Positions 1 to 5,578 of a stretch of DNA of 5,578 bases are shown here, in pieces. The stretch is taken from assembly GCA_030632175.1 (NCBI GenBank), contig DAOVVG010000173.1, positions 1-5,578 on the forward strand. Reading direction: 5' to 3'. The notes under the pieces are model-generated. The model worked only from the letters and a program-made list of their open reading frames with translations, had not been told where the DNA came from and did not search any database. The translations under genes and the position numbers were made by a program. Source of the DNA: Gammaproteobacteria bacterium. GTDB taxonomy: Bacteria; Pseudomonadota; Gammaproteobacteria; UBA9214. The stretch's first letter is position 1; each line of letters starts with the position of its first letter.

Positions 1-23
1 CGCGGACGAGATCCGCTCCTACA
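1..23 (-). repeat. Solitary REP-like palindromic repeat (may extend left of the window)
   Basis: Read on the minus strand this unit begins TGTAG, then GA, then an imperfect palindrome with stem GCGGA/TCCGC around a five-base loop. It matches the paired repeats at 5493-5558: against the left unit there, all 23 positions agree except four in the loop. A GTAG tetranucleotide followed by a short GC-rich hairpin is the known design of REP sequences mobilised by RAYT (TnpA-REP) transposases. It sits nine bases past the dsbD stop codon, a typical intergenic position, and could act as a 3' mRNA hairpin. No inverted partner is visible to its right; anything to its left is outside the window. Confidence 0.7.
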
Positions 24-32
24 AAAACCTGC

Positions 33-2366
33 TTATTCCGGTATTGCCTTCTGCAAATGCTCCAGAAAGTCATCTGCCTTCAGAAAACCTACCAGTCGGT
101 GTTCGCGTCGCTCCTGACCTTCCGTACCGAAAAACAGGATGGCCGGTGGCGCAAATAAATTAAAATGGTTCAGCAGGGCAAGGTCTGTCGCATCATTTTT
201 CGTCACGTCGGCCTGTAACAAGGTGGTATTGGCAAGTTCCTGCTGTACCCGTGGATCCGGGAAGGTGTATTCCTCCATCTTGATGCAGTAGGTACACCAG
301 TCCGCATAGAAATCCAGCATTACCGGTTTGCCGGCGGCCATGCTGCTTTGAACAGCAGTGTTAAAGTCATCAATACTCTTGATTCTCTGGAACTGCAGAT
401 GCTGTGAGGTACGTCCCTCATCTTTGGCCACGACCATGCCGGATCTGATCTTTTGCAAGGGGTCGAGTGGATTGTGCGCGCCGGTGGTGGCGCAGGCGAT
501 CAGCAGGATCCCGTATATCAGCATGGCAATACCCAGCCCCTTCCAGAGCTTGTACCACCCGGATATGCCTTCAGGCAACGGGTCCAGTGCGCGCATATAA
601 ACGGCCGACACAATCAGCAGCAGCGCCCACATGATCAGGGTCACCGGGCCGGGGAGGATGCGTTCCAGCATGACAATGGCGACGCCCAGCAGGATGACGC
701 CAAACACCGCCTTGACGGTATCCATCCAGCCGCCTGCCTTGGGCAACAGCTTGCCGCCGGAGGCGCCAATCACCAGCAGTGGTGCGCCCATGCCGTTACC
801 CAGTGCAAACATTGCCAGCGCGCCCGTCAGGTAATCACCGCTCTGGCTGGTATAGACGAGTGCGCCAATCAGTACCGGCCCGGCACAGGGTCCCACGATC
901 AGTGCGGACAGCACACCCATGACGGCAACGCCCAGTAGTGTCCCGCCTTTCATGCGGTTGCTGGTTTCGCTGAGCCGGGCCTGCATGGAGGCGGGCAGTT
1001 GCAGGCTGTAAAAGCCGAACATCGACAGGGCCAGTGCCACAAAGACCAGCGCGAAGGCAGTCAGTATCCACGGGTTCTGAAAGAAGGCCTGTACGCCGGC
1101 ACCGAGCTGCGCTGAAATCACGCCAATCACGGCATAGGTGACTGCCACGGCTTCTACATAGATCAGCGAGAGCAGGAACGCCTTGCCCGTGGTAATGGTC
1201 TGTCCCTGGCCGACGATGATGCTGGAGAGAATCGGAATCATCGGGTAGACACAGGCGGTGAAAGCCAGCAGTACCCCGGCACCGAAGAAAAACAGCACGG
1301 CCCACCACAGGCTGCTGTCCTGCAACACCTGTGCAAAATCATCCTGATTGGTGGAAGACAGCGATGTGGCAGTTTTGCCGGTGTTGGTGGCTGCGGGTTG
1401 AGTGATCGTGGCCACCTGCAGTTTGTCCGGATCGTAAGCGGCCAGTGTGACGGGTATCTGTTTCTTGATGGGAGGATAGCAAATGCCGGCCTCGGCGCAG
1501 CCCTGGTAGCCGAGTTGCACACTGAGGTCGGCAGCTTTTCCGGAGCTGCGTACCAGCGGCACCCGTGCCTGTACCTCGTTATGAAAGACCTGGACATCAC
1601 CAAAGAACTCGTCGTGTTTGACTTCGCCGGCCGGTATCTCAGCCGCAGCGGCAGTCACGCCGTTACTGCCGCTTATTTGTATGCTGAGCTTGTCGCGATA
1701 GAGGTAGTAGCCTTCCGCAATGATCCAGCGGACCACCAGCGAAGTGGGTGACTCGACAATGATGTCGGCCTGGAATGCGACGTCCGGGTCAAGAAATTCA
1801 TCATCGCCGGCATCCAGGCCGAGACTGTCATCAAGCGCGTTGAGTGCTTGAAGTGTTGTCTGGTTGTTGCTGCTCGCGGCCGGCGCTGCTGCGGGCATTT
1901 CGAGTTGCGCCAGCTGGGTGTGTGGCGGGTAACAGACGCCGATGTCGGCACAGCCCTGTGACACGGCTTTCAGCTGCACAGTGGCGGGTGCACTGGTGCT
2001 GCGGGTGACCGGTATGGTGGCGGTCACCCGGTTACGGAACGTGGCAATCTTGCCGAAGAATTCGTCGTCCTTGATTTTACCGGCCGGCAGCGAGGGTTCA
2101 CCCAGTTCGACGCCGGGGGTCTCGCTGCTGAAACGAATGCGCTCACGGTACATGTAGTAGCCGTCAGCAATCTTCCAGCTGGCCTGCAGTGTTGAGTCAT
2201 CCACTACCGTTGCGGTGAAGGCAAAGGCCTGATCCGGCTCCAGCAGTTCCTGTTCGAAATTGTCTGCCGGGTCAATCGCAGCGGCTACTGTGCTGAACAG
2301 TAACAGCGCCATCCCTGTTATTCTGGAAAGACCGGTTATAAGGTGATGAGGTTGTTTTTTATCCAT
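33..2366 (-). CDS. dsbD: Thiol:disulfide interchange protein DsbD with duplicated N-terminal alpha domain
   Basis: Inner-membrane reductase that carries electrons from cytoplasmic thioredoxin to periplasmic partners such as DsbC and cytochrome c maturation proteins (family knowledge). The 777-aa product has a signal peptide (residues 1-30, ending TVAAA) and two DsbD-alpha domains at about 36-157 and 187-310. Each alpha domain has the cap motif DEFFG (101-105, 252-256) and the QGCAxxGxCYPP active site (C139/C145, C290/C296). About eight membrane helices follow (355-627), with relay cysteines C372 (in FTACVYP) and C494 (in VGPCAGP). A thioredoxin-like gamma domain (655-777) carries WCTYC (C691/C694) and the APP cis-proline loop near 739-741. 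E. coli DsbD is about 565 aa with one alpha domain; the excess is the second copy. The start at 2366 was chosen because it gives a proper signal peptide. A longer in-frame start at 2465 would add 33 unrelated residues encoded inside cutA. No good Shine-Dalgarno precedes 2366, and the start lies within the end of cutA, suggesting translational coupling. Confidence 0.95.
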   Translation of the reverse strand: MDKKQPHHLITGLSRITGMALLLFSTVAAAIDPADNFEQELLEPDQAFAFTATVVDDSTLQASWKIADGYYMYRERIRFSSETPGVELGEPSLPAGKIKDDEFFGKIATFRNRVTATIPVTRSTSAPATVQLKAVSQGCADIGVCYPPHTQLAQLEMPAAAPAASSNNQTTLQALNALDDSLGLDAGDDEFLDPDVAFQADIIVESPTSLVVRWIIAEGYYLYRDKLSIQISGSNGVTAAAAEIPAGEVKHDEFFGDVQVFHNEVQARVPLVRSSGKAADLSVQLGYQGCAEAGICYPPIKKQIPVTLAAYDPDKLQVATITQPAATNTGKTATSLSSTNQDDFAQVLQDSSLWWAVLFFFGAGVLLAFTACVYPMIPILSSIIVGQGQTITTGKAFLLSLIYVEAVAVTYAVIGVISAQLGAGVQAFFQNPWILTAFALVFVALALSMFGFYSLQLPASMQARLSETSNRMKGGTLLGVAVMGVLSALIVGPCAGPVLIGALVYTSQSGDYLTGALAMFALGNGMGAPLLVIGASGGKLLPKAGGWMDTVKAVFGVILLGVAIVMLERILPGPVTLIMWALLLIVSAVYMRALDPLPEGISGWYKLWKGLGIAMLIYGILLIACATTGAHNPLDPLQKIRSGMVVAKDEGRTSQHLQFQRIKSIDDFNTAVQSSMAAGKPVMLDFYADWCTYCIKMEEYTFPDPRVQQELANTTLLQADVTKNDATDLALLNHFNLFAPPAILFFGTEGQERREHRLVGFLKADDFLEHLQKAIPE

Positions 2367-2662
2367 TGTGTGTAGTCGGCTTGTCCGGTGTGAATTGGGA
2401 CTGTAATGATTTCCGGAAGTTCGTACGGGTGCAGTTCCAGTATTCGTACTTCCAGCATGGGCCACACGGATTCACTGGTCTTGATGAGCAATAATAGTTC
2501 CTGGCTGTGCTCGACCGCATCCTTCCAGCGGTACACGGACACGATTGACGGAATAATATTGACACAGGCTGCCAGTTTTTCAGAGACCAGGGTATCGGCA
2601 ATCTGCCCGGCTGTGGTCTCGTCCGGCACGGTACACAGGGCTATGCGTAAATCAGTGGGCAT
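2336..2662 (-). CDS. cutA: Divalent-cation tolerance protein CutA
   Basis: A 108-aa product of the normal CutA length (E. coli 112 aa). CutA forms very stable homotrimers with a ferredoxin-like, PII-like fold; it binds copper in vitro and was linked genetically to copper tolerance in E. coli, but its physiological role is unsettled. Visible family features are ALCTVPDE near the N-terminus (C10), LAACVNIIP (C33), the SVYRWKD strand (42-48), LLLLIKT (56-62), HPYELPEI (78-85) and the C-terminal DYTQWI (96-101). C10, C33 and H78 match the E. coli C16, C39 and H83 positions. The start at 2662 gives the conserved N-terminus; an in-frame start at 2845 would add 61 residues with no family resemblance and run through fxsA. 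No strong Shine-Dalgarno is visible. The last 31 bp overlap the dsbD start in another frame, so both are probably read from one transcript beginning in the 2663-2799 gap. Confidence 0.95.
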   Translation of the reverse strand: MPTDLRIALCTVPDETTAGQIADTLVSEKLAACVNIIPSIVSVYRWKDAVEHSQELLLLIKTSESVWPMLEVRILELHPYELPEIITVPIHTGQADYTQWIKNNLITL

Positions 2663-2799
2663 GGATTCAATATACCCGACTCCGGGGTGAAAAGTGAGAC
2701 AACGGGGGCAGATTCGTGGTGCTGTGCGGGTTTGATCCTGTCCGGATAAGTACGCGTGCCATGCTGTCAGTGGCAGGGTAATTCGGGTATGTTTGCCGC

Positions 2800-3246
2800 A
2801 TGAACCCGTTTCCTGTCCTGCTGTTGCTTTTCCTGCTCGTGCCACTTGTCGAGATTTACCTGCTGATCAAGATTGGCGGTGTGATCGGCGCTTTCCCGAC
2901 AGTGGTGCTGGTGGTGTTAACCGCAGTTCTCGGTGCTGCACTGGCGCGCTACCAGGGACTGGCAACGCTACAACGTCTGCAGGCAACCATGGCGCGTGGT
3001 GAGGCGCCCGCCATAGAAATGTTTGAGGGTGTACTGCTGCTGGTGGGCGCGTTGTTGCTGTTGACCCCGGGTTTTCTTACCGACCTGCTGGGCTTTGCCT
3101 GCCTGGTTCCGCTGACGCGGCGTGCGCTGGCCTTCTGGTTATTGAAGCGGGTTGCCGTGGTGACGCCCGGTGGCGCGCCCGGCAGGGCCCCTGAGGGCGG
3201 CCAACCCCGTACTCTGGAAGGAGAATTTCACCGCGAGGACGATTGA
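2800..3246 (+). CDS. fxsA: FxsA family inner-membrane protein
   Basis: A 148-aa hydrophobic protein of the FxsA family (E. coli about 158 aa), named because overproduction relieves F-plasmid exclusion of phage T7; its normal function is unknown. The sequence shows a first membrane segment (5-24) running into the family motif VEIYLLIKIGGVIGA (17-31), a second (33-49), then ALARYQGLATLQRLQ (47-61) and a short amphipathic stretch. The signature LLLLTPGFLTDLLG (85-98) and further hydrophobic sequence to about 115 follow. The C-terminal tail is hydrophilic, Gly/Pro-rich and ends EGEFHREDD. The ATG at 2800 gives the expected N-terminus, although the ribosome-binding site is weak. It is divergent from cutA across 137 bp in which I could not place a convincing promoter for either direction. 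fxsA next to groES/groEL is common in gammaproteobacteria, but here groES has its own promoter. Confidence 0.93.
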   Translation: MNPFPVLLLLFLLVPLVEIYLLIKIGGVIGAFPTVVLVVLTAVLGAALARYQGLATLQRLQATMARGEAPAIEMFEGVLLLVGALLLLTPGFLTDLLGFACLVPLTRRALAFWLLKRVAVVTPGGAPGRAPEGGQPRTLEGEFHREDD

Positions 3247-3250
3247 GGCG

Positions 3251-3283
3251 GGGCTAACAGGCCTCTCCTTAAGCCCTGTTTTT
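3251..3283 (+). terminator. Possible weak intrinsic terminator after fxsA
   Basis: A hairpin with outer stem GGGCT (3251-3255) and AGCCC (3272-3276), a small internal loop and an inner AGG/CCT pairing is followed directly by TGTTTTT (3277-3283). It lies just after the fxsA stop and before the groE promoter, so it would limit readthrough into groES. The stem is short and interrupted, so efficiency is doubtful. Confidence 0.4.
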
Positions 3284-3298
3284 GTGGTGCAGCAGTCC

Positions 3299-3326
3299 TT
3301 GACACTGCCATATTCGACGCTATTAT
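3299..3326 (+). promoter_or_regulatory. Sigma-70-type promoter of groES-groEL
   Basis: A perfect -35 hexamer TTGACA (3299-3304) is followed after 16 bp by TATTAT (3321-3326), five of six matches to the -10 consensus. Transcription would begin near 3332-3334, leaving a leader of about 80 nt. The -10 overlaps the left arm of the CIRCE operator, so HrcA binding should block RNA polymerase directly. I saw no sigma-32 style CCCCAT -10 box between fxsA and groES, so heat induction probably works by derepression. Confidence 0.85.
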
Positions 3327-3356
3327 TAGCACTCACAGGAGGTGAGTGCTAATAAT
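3322..3356 (+). promoter_or_regulatory. CIRCE operator (HrcA binding site)
   Basis: The canonical CIRCE sequence TTAGCACTC-N9-GAGTGCTAA is present without mismatch (core 3326-3352). The inverted repeat extends perfectly four more bases on each side, giving 13-bp arms at 3322-3334 and 3344-3356. CIRCE is the operator of the heat-shock repressor HrcA, whose activity depends on GroEL in the systems studied, giving feedback control of chaperonin level. The element covers the -10 region and the predicted start site of the groE promoter. hrcA itself is not in the window. Confidence 0.97.
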
Positions 3357-3400
3357 TGGCGCTTGCCGTGTTTTGTCCACTAAAAGTGAAAGTCCGTATG

Positions 3401-3406
3401 AAGGAG
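3401..3406 (+). promoter_or_regulatory. Ribosome-binding site of groES
   Basis: AAGGAG lies eight bases before the ATG at 3415. It fixes the groES start there rather than at the upstream in-frame GTG at 3346, which would add 23 non-conserved residues. Confidence 0.9.
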
Positions 3407-3414
3407 ATGAACAT

Positions 3415-3705
3415 ATGAATATTCGTCCATTGCAGGATCGCGTGATTTTGAAGCGCATGGAAGAAGAGGCTACCTCAGCTGGTGGGATAGTTATCCCTGA
3501 TTCGGCTGCAGAAAAGCCGTCTCGTGGAGAAATAATTGCAACAGGAAAGGGTAAGCGTCTTGAAAGTGGAGATATAGTTCCGCTTGATGTCAAAGTAGGC
3601 GATACAGTCCTGTTCGGCAAGTATTCTGGCACCGAGGTCAAGGTTAACGGTGATGATCTGCTGGTGATGCGTGAAGAAGACATCATGGGTGTGCTTGAGG
3701 CCTGA
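3415..3705 (+). CDS. groES: Co-chaperonin GroES (Hsp10)
   Basis: A 96-aa co-chaperonin of standard length. It forms the heptameric lid of the GroEL chamber in the cytoplasm and with ATP encloses folding substrates. The N-terminus MNIRPLQDRVILKR is the classic GroES start. The mobile loop that contacts GroEL lies at about residues 16-32, with GGIVIP (23-28) as its hydrophobic tip. KPSRGEIIATGKG, VGDTVLFGKYSGTEVK and the C-terminal REEDIMGVLEA are all typical. It is the first gene of the groE operon, under the CIRCE-controlled promoter, with groEL starting 58 bp later. Codon choice in the first two-thirds is more A/T-rich than in groEL: three of eight Ile codons are ATA, and 3481-3600 is 56/120 G+C by hand count. 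The protein itself is unremarkable. Confidence 0.98.
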   Translation: MNIRPLQDRVILKRMEEEATSAGGIVIPDSAAEKPSRGEIIATGKGKRLESGDIVPLDVKVGDTVLFGKYSGTEVKVNGDDLLVMREEDIMGVLEA

Positions 3706-3763
3706 GCGCTTCTGCGTAATTGCACCCACTGTATTTAACGAAAGCATTTAAGAGGAATTTGTC

Positions 3764-5419
3764 ATGGCGGCAAAAGAAGTAAAATTTGGAGATGATGCGC
3801 GTTCACGCATGGTGGCGGGCGTCAATGTTCTGGCCAACGCGGTCAAGGTAACCCTGGGACCCAAGGGTCGTAACGTGGTGCTGGACAAGGCCTTCGGGGC
3901 ACCAACGATTACCAAGGACGGCGTTTCTGTCGCCAAGGAAATCGAACTGGAAGACAAGTTTGAAAACATGGGTGCCCAGATGGTCAAGGAAGTTGCTTCC
4001 CAGACCTCTGATGTGGCGGGTGACGGCACCACCACCGCGACCGTACTGGCGCAGGCCATGGTACGCGAGGGCATGAAGGCCGTCGCTGCCGGCATGAACC
4101 CGATGGACCTGAAACGCGGTATTAAAAAGGCCGTTGCCCAGGTTGTCGACCAGTTGCAGGAGCTGTCTGCACCGTGCACCGACAACAAGGCAATTGCACA
4201 GGTCGGTACCATCTCTGCCAATTCCGACGAATCCGTTGGCGGCATCATCGCCGAGGCGATGGAAAAGGTTGGCAAGGAAGGCGTTATCACGGTAGAAGAA
4301 GGTTCTTCCCTGGAGAATGAGCTGGACGTTGTGGAAGGTATGCAGTTTGATCGTGGCTACCTGTCGCCGTATTTCGCCAATAACCAGGAAAACATGTCTG
4401 CCGAACTGGAAGATCCCTATATCCTGATCCATGACAAGAAGATCTCCAACATCCGCGACATGCTGCCGGTGCTGGAAGGTGTTGCCAAGGCCGGCAAGCC
4501 ACTGCTGATCATTGCTGAAGATGTGGAAGGTGAAGCCCTTGCCACACTGGTGGTCAACAGCATCCGTGGCATCGTCAAGGTCTGTGCCGTAAAGGCACCG
4601 GGTTTCGGTGATCGCCGCAAGGCCATGTTACAGGATCTGGCTCTCCTCACTGGTGGTCAGGTTATTTCCGAAGAAGTTGGCCTGTCCCTGGAGAAGGCAA
4701 CCCTGGATGATATGGGTACAGCCAAGCGTATTGTCATAACCAAAGAGAACACCACGATTATCGACGGTGCCGGCCGCAAGGAAGACATCGAGGCGCGCGT
4801 CAAGCAGATCCGTGCACAGGCTGAAGAATCGACCTCCGATTATGACAAGGAGAAACTGCAGGAACGTATGGCCAAGCTGGCCGGCGGTGTTGCCGTGATC
4901 AAGGTCGGTGCGGCGACGGAAATGGAAATGAAAGAAAAGAAAGCCCGCGTGGAAGATGCCCTGCATTCAACCCGTGCCGCGGTTGAAGAAGGTGTGGTAC
5001 CGGGTGGTGGTGTTGCCCTGATTCGTGCCAAGAACGCCATAAAGGATCTCAAGGGCGCTAACCATGACCAGGCTATGGGTATCCAGATTGCCTTACGTGC
5101 CATGGAAGAGCCGCTGCGCCAGATCTGTGCAAATGCCGGTGAAGAACCCTCGGTGATTCTGAATGCTGTTGCCAGCAACAGTGGTAACTACGGCTACAAT
5201 GCCGGCAACGGTGAATACGGTGACATGATCGAGATGGGTATTCTTGATCCTACCAAGGTCACCCGTTTCGCGTTGCAGAATGCAGCCTCGGTTGCCGGCC
5301 TGATCATTACCACGGAAGCCATGGTCGGTGATGCCCCTGAGAAGGATGGCGGCGGCGCTCCAGCTATGCCTGACATGGGTGGCATGGGCGGTATGGGTGG
5401 CATGGGCGGCATGATGTAA
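3764..5419 (+). CDS. groEL: Chaperonin GroEL (Hsp60)
   Basis: A 551-aa chaperonin subunit (E. coli 548 aa) forming the double-heptamer ATP-driven folding chamber with GroES. Equatorial ATP-site elements are GPKGRNVVLDK (32-42), the DGTTT motif with D87, and the catalytic D398 in KARVEDALH followed by GGGVAL; both residue numbers match E. coli. The apical domain includes YLSPYFANN (199-207), which contributes to substrate and GroES binding, and the VKAPGFGDRRK segment (276-286). The C-terminus is a (GGM)4-M tail, as in E. coli. The cysteine pattern differs from E. coli: C138 is kept, the positions of C458 and C519 are Ala, and Cys occurs at 274 and 455. An AGAGGA ribosome-binding site at 3751-3756 lies seven bases before the ATG. 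The gene is co-transcribed with groES and ends at the terminator at 5442. Confidence 0.99.
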   Translation: MAAKEVKFGDDARSRMVAGVNVLANAVKVTLGPKGRNVVLDKAFGAPTITKDGVSVAKEIELEDKFENMGAQMVKEVASQTSDVAGDGTTTATVLAQAMVREGMKAVAAGMNPMDLKRGIKKAVAQVVDQLQELSAPCTDNKAIAQVGTISANSDESVGGIIAEAMEKVGKEGVITVEEGSSLENELDVVEGMQFDRGYLSPYFANNQENMSAELEDPYILIHDKKISNIRDMLPVLEGVAKAGKPLLIIAEDVEGEALATLVVNSIRGIVKVCAVKAPGFGDRRKAMLQDLALLTGGQVISEEVGLSLEKATLDDMGTAKRIVITKENTTIIDGAGRKEDIEARVKQIRAQAEESTSDYDKEKLQERMAKLAGGVAVIKVGAATEMEMKEKKARVEDALHSTRAAVEEGVVPGGGVALIRAKNAIKDLKGANHDQAMGIQIALRAMEEPLRQICANAGEEPSVILNAVASNSGNYGYNAGNGEYGDMIEMGILDPTKVTRFALQNAASVAGLIITTEAMVGDAPEKDGGGAPAMPDMGGMGGMGGMGGMM

Positions 5420-5441
5420 GCCGGCCTTACCCTGCAGTACC

Positions 5442-5474
5442 AAAAAGCCCCGCTGTAAATAGCGGGGCTTTTTT
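5442..5474 (+). terminator. Rho-independent terminator of groES-groEL
   Basis: A perfect hairpin has GCCCCGCT (5447-5454) pairing with AGCGGGGC (5461-5468) around a six-base loop, followed by TTTTTT (5469-5474). The matching A-run before the stem (5442-5446) extends the pairing and would also give a T-run on the other strand, so it could work in both directions. It begins 22 bases after the groEL stop. Confidence 0.95.
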
Positions 5475-5492
5475 ATGTGTTGTGTAAAATAA

Positions 5493-5558
5493 AATCGCGG
5501 ACATGGTCCGCTCCTACAGGTGTATCTATGGGTGTAGGAGCAGACCATGTCCGCGATT
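5493..5558. repeat. Inverted pair of REP-like units (REPIN/BIME-like element)
   Basis: Two 26-bp units, 5493-5518 and 5533-5558, are inverted relative to each other with one mismatch and a 14-bp spacer. Each unit, read from its TGTAG end, is GTAG, then GA, then a palindrome with stem GCGGAC/GTCCGC (one base changed in the right unit) and a three-base loop. The GTAG ends face each other across the spacer. This organisation of two inverted REPs is that of REPINs or BIMEs, non-autonomous elements spread by RAYT transposases. The whole can also fold as one long hairpin. It lies after the groEL terminator, and its sequence family is shared with the unit at 1-23. No RAYT gene is in the window. Confidence 0.8.
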
Positions 5559-5578
5559 AATTATTTGTATTACATCTC

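Noticed and set aside
2367..2465. Longer DsbD start at 2465 giving 810 aa
   Set aside because: The extra 33 residues are polar, unrelated to the family, encoded inside cutA, and would bury the signal peptide.
2672..2677. TATATT (minus strand) as a -10 box for cutA
   Set aside because: It would place the transcription start almost at the ATG, and no acceptable -35 hexamer lies 16-18 bp upstream.
2663..2845. Longer CutA start at 2845 giving 169 aa
   Set aside because: The extension shows no CutA similarity and would overlap the start of fxsA on the other strand; the 108-aa form matches the family length.
3346..3414. GTG start at 3346 giving a 119-aa GroES
   Set aside because: The codon lies within the CIRCE right arm with no spacing from the Shine-Dalgarno-like sequence, and the added residues are not conserved. 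The ATG at 3415 has an ideal ribosome-binding site.
3398..3418. Six-codon upstream reading frame (ATG 3398) ending across the groES ATG
   Set aside because: It contains the groES Shine-Dalgarno itself, has no good site of its own, and is explained by the ATG-like bases around AAGGAGATGAACATATG.
5376..5415. Short tandem repeat at the end of groEL
   Set aside because: It encodes the normal (GGM)4-M tail of GroEL and is not a separate repeat element.
3764..5419. Long open frames on the minus strand opposite groEL and on the plus strand opposite dsbD
   Set aside because: They are shadows of the conserved genes: the translations show no family features and no independent start signals.

Overview
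The window is a compact, chromosomal housekeeping segment from a gammaproteobacterium. The gene order dsbD - cutA (leftward) / fxsA - groES - groEL (rightward) is a familiar gammaproteobacterial neighbourhood, and the GroES/GroEL, CutA and FxsA proteins are all of ordinary length. groE has a perfect CIRCE operator and no recognisable sigma-32 promoter. That points away from the enterics and towards lineages that keep HrcA control, such as purple-sulfur-like or Xanthomonas-like gammaproteobacteria. I cannot name a genus from the sequence. Coding G+C is roughly 55-60 % by partial hand counts.

Layout. Positions 1-23 hold a solitary REP-like palindrome lying just past the end of dsbD. Positions 33-2366 (minus) encode an unusually long DsbD (777 aa) with two tandem N-terminal alpha domains, an eight-helix membrane domain and a C-terminal thioredoxin domain. 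cutA (2336-2662, minus) lies upstream and its end overlaps the dsbD start by 31 bp, so the two probably form one transcription unit. A divergent intergenic region (2663-2799) separates cutA from fxsA (2800-3246, plus). After fxsA comes a weak hairpin with a T-run, then a strong sigma-70-type promoter whose -10 lies inside the CIRCE operator (3322-3356). groES (3415-3705) and groEL (3764-5419) follow as an operon that ends at a strong intrinsic terminator (5442-5474). Beyond it is a pair of inverted REP-like units (5493-5558) of the same family as the one at position 1.

Functionally, the window joins periplasmic disulfide handling (DsbD passes electrons from cytoplasmic thioredoxin to periplasmic thiol proteins) with cytoplasmic protein folding (GroES/GroEL), plus a small trimeric CutA protein and the inner-membrane protein FxsA. 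I found no phage, IS element, CRISPR array, tRNA or rRNA, and no evidence of a wholly new system. The most notable signals are the duplicated DsbD alpha domain, the Ala replacing the usual Pro before the first membrane-domain cysteine of DsbD, the promoter/CIRCE overlap, and the REP-like elements at both edges.
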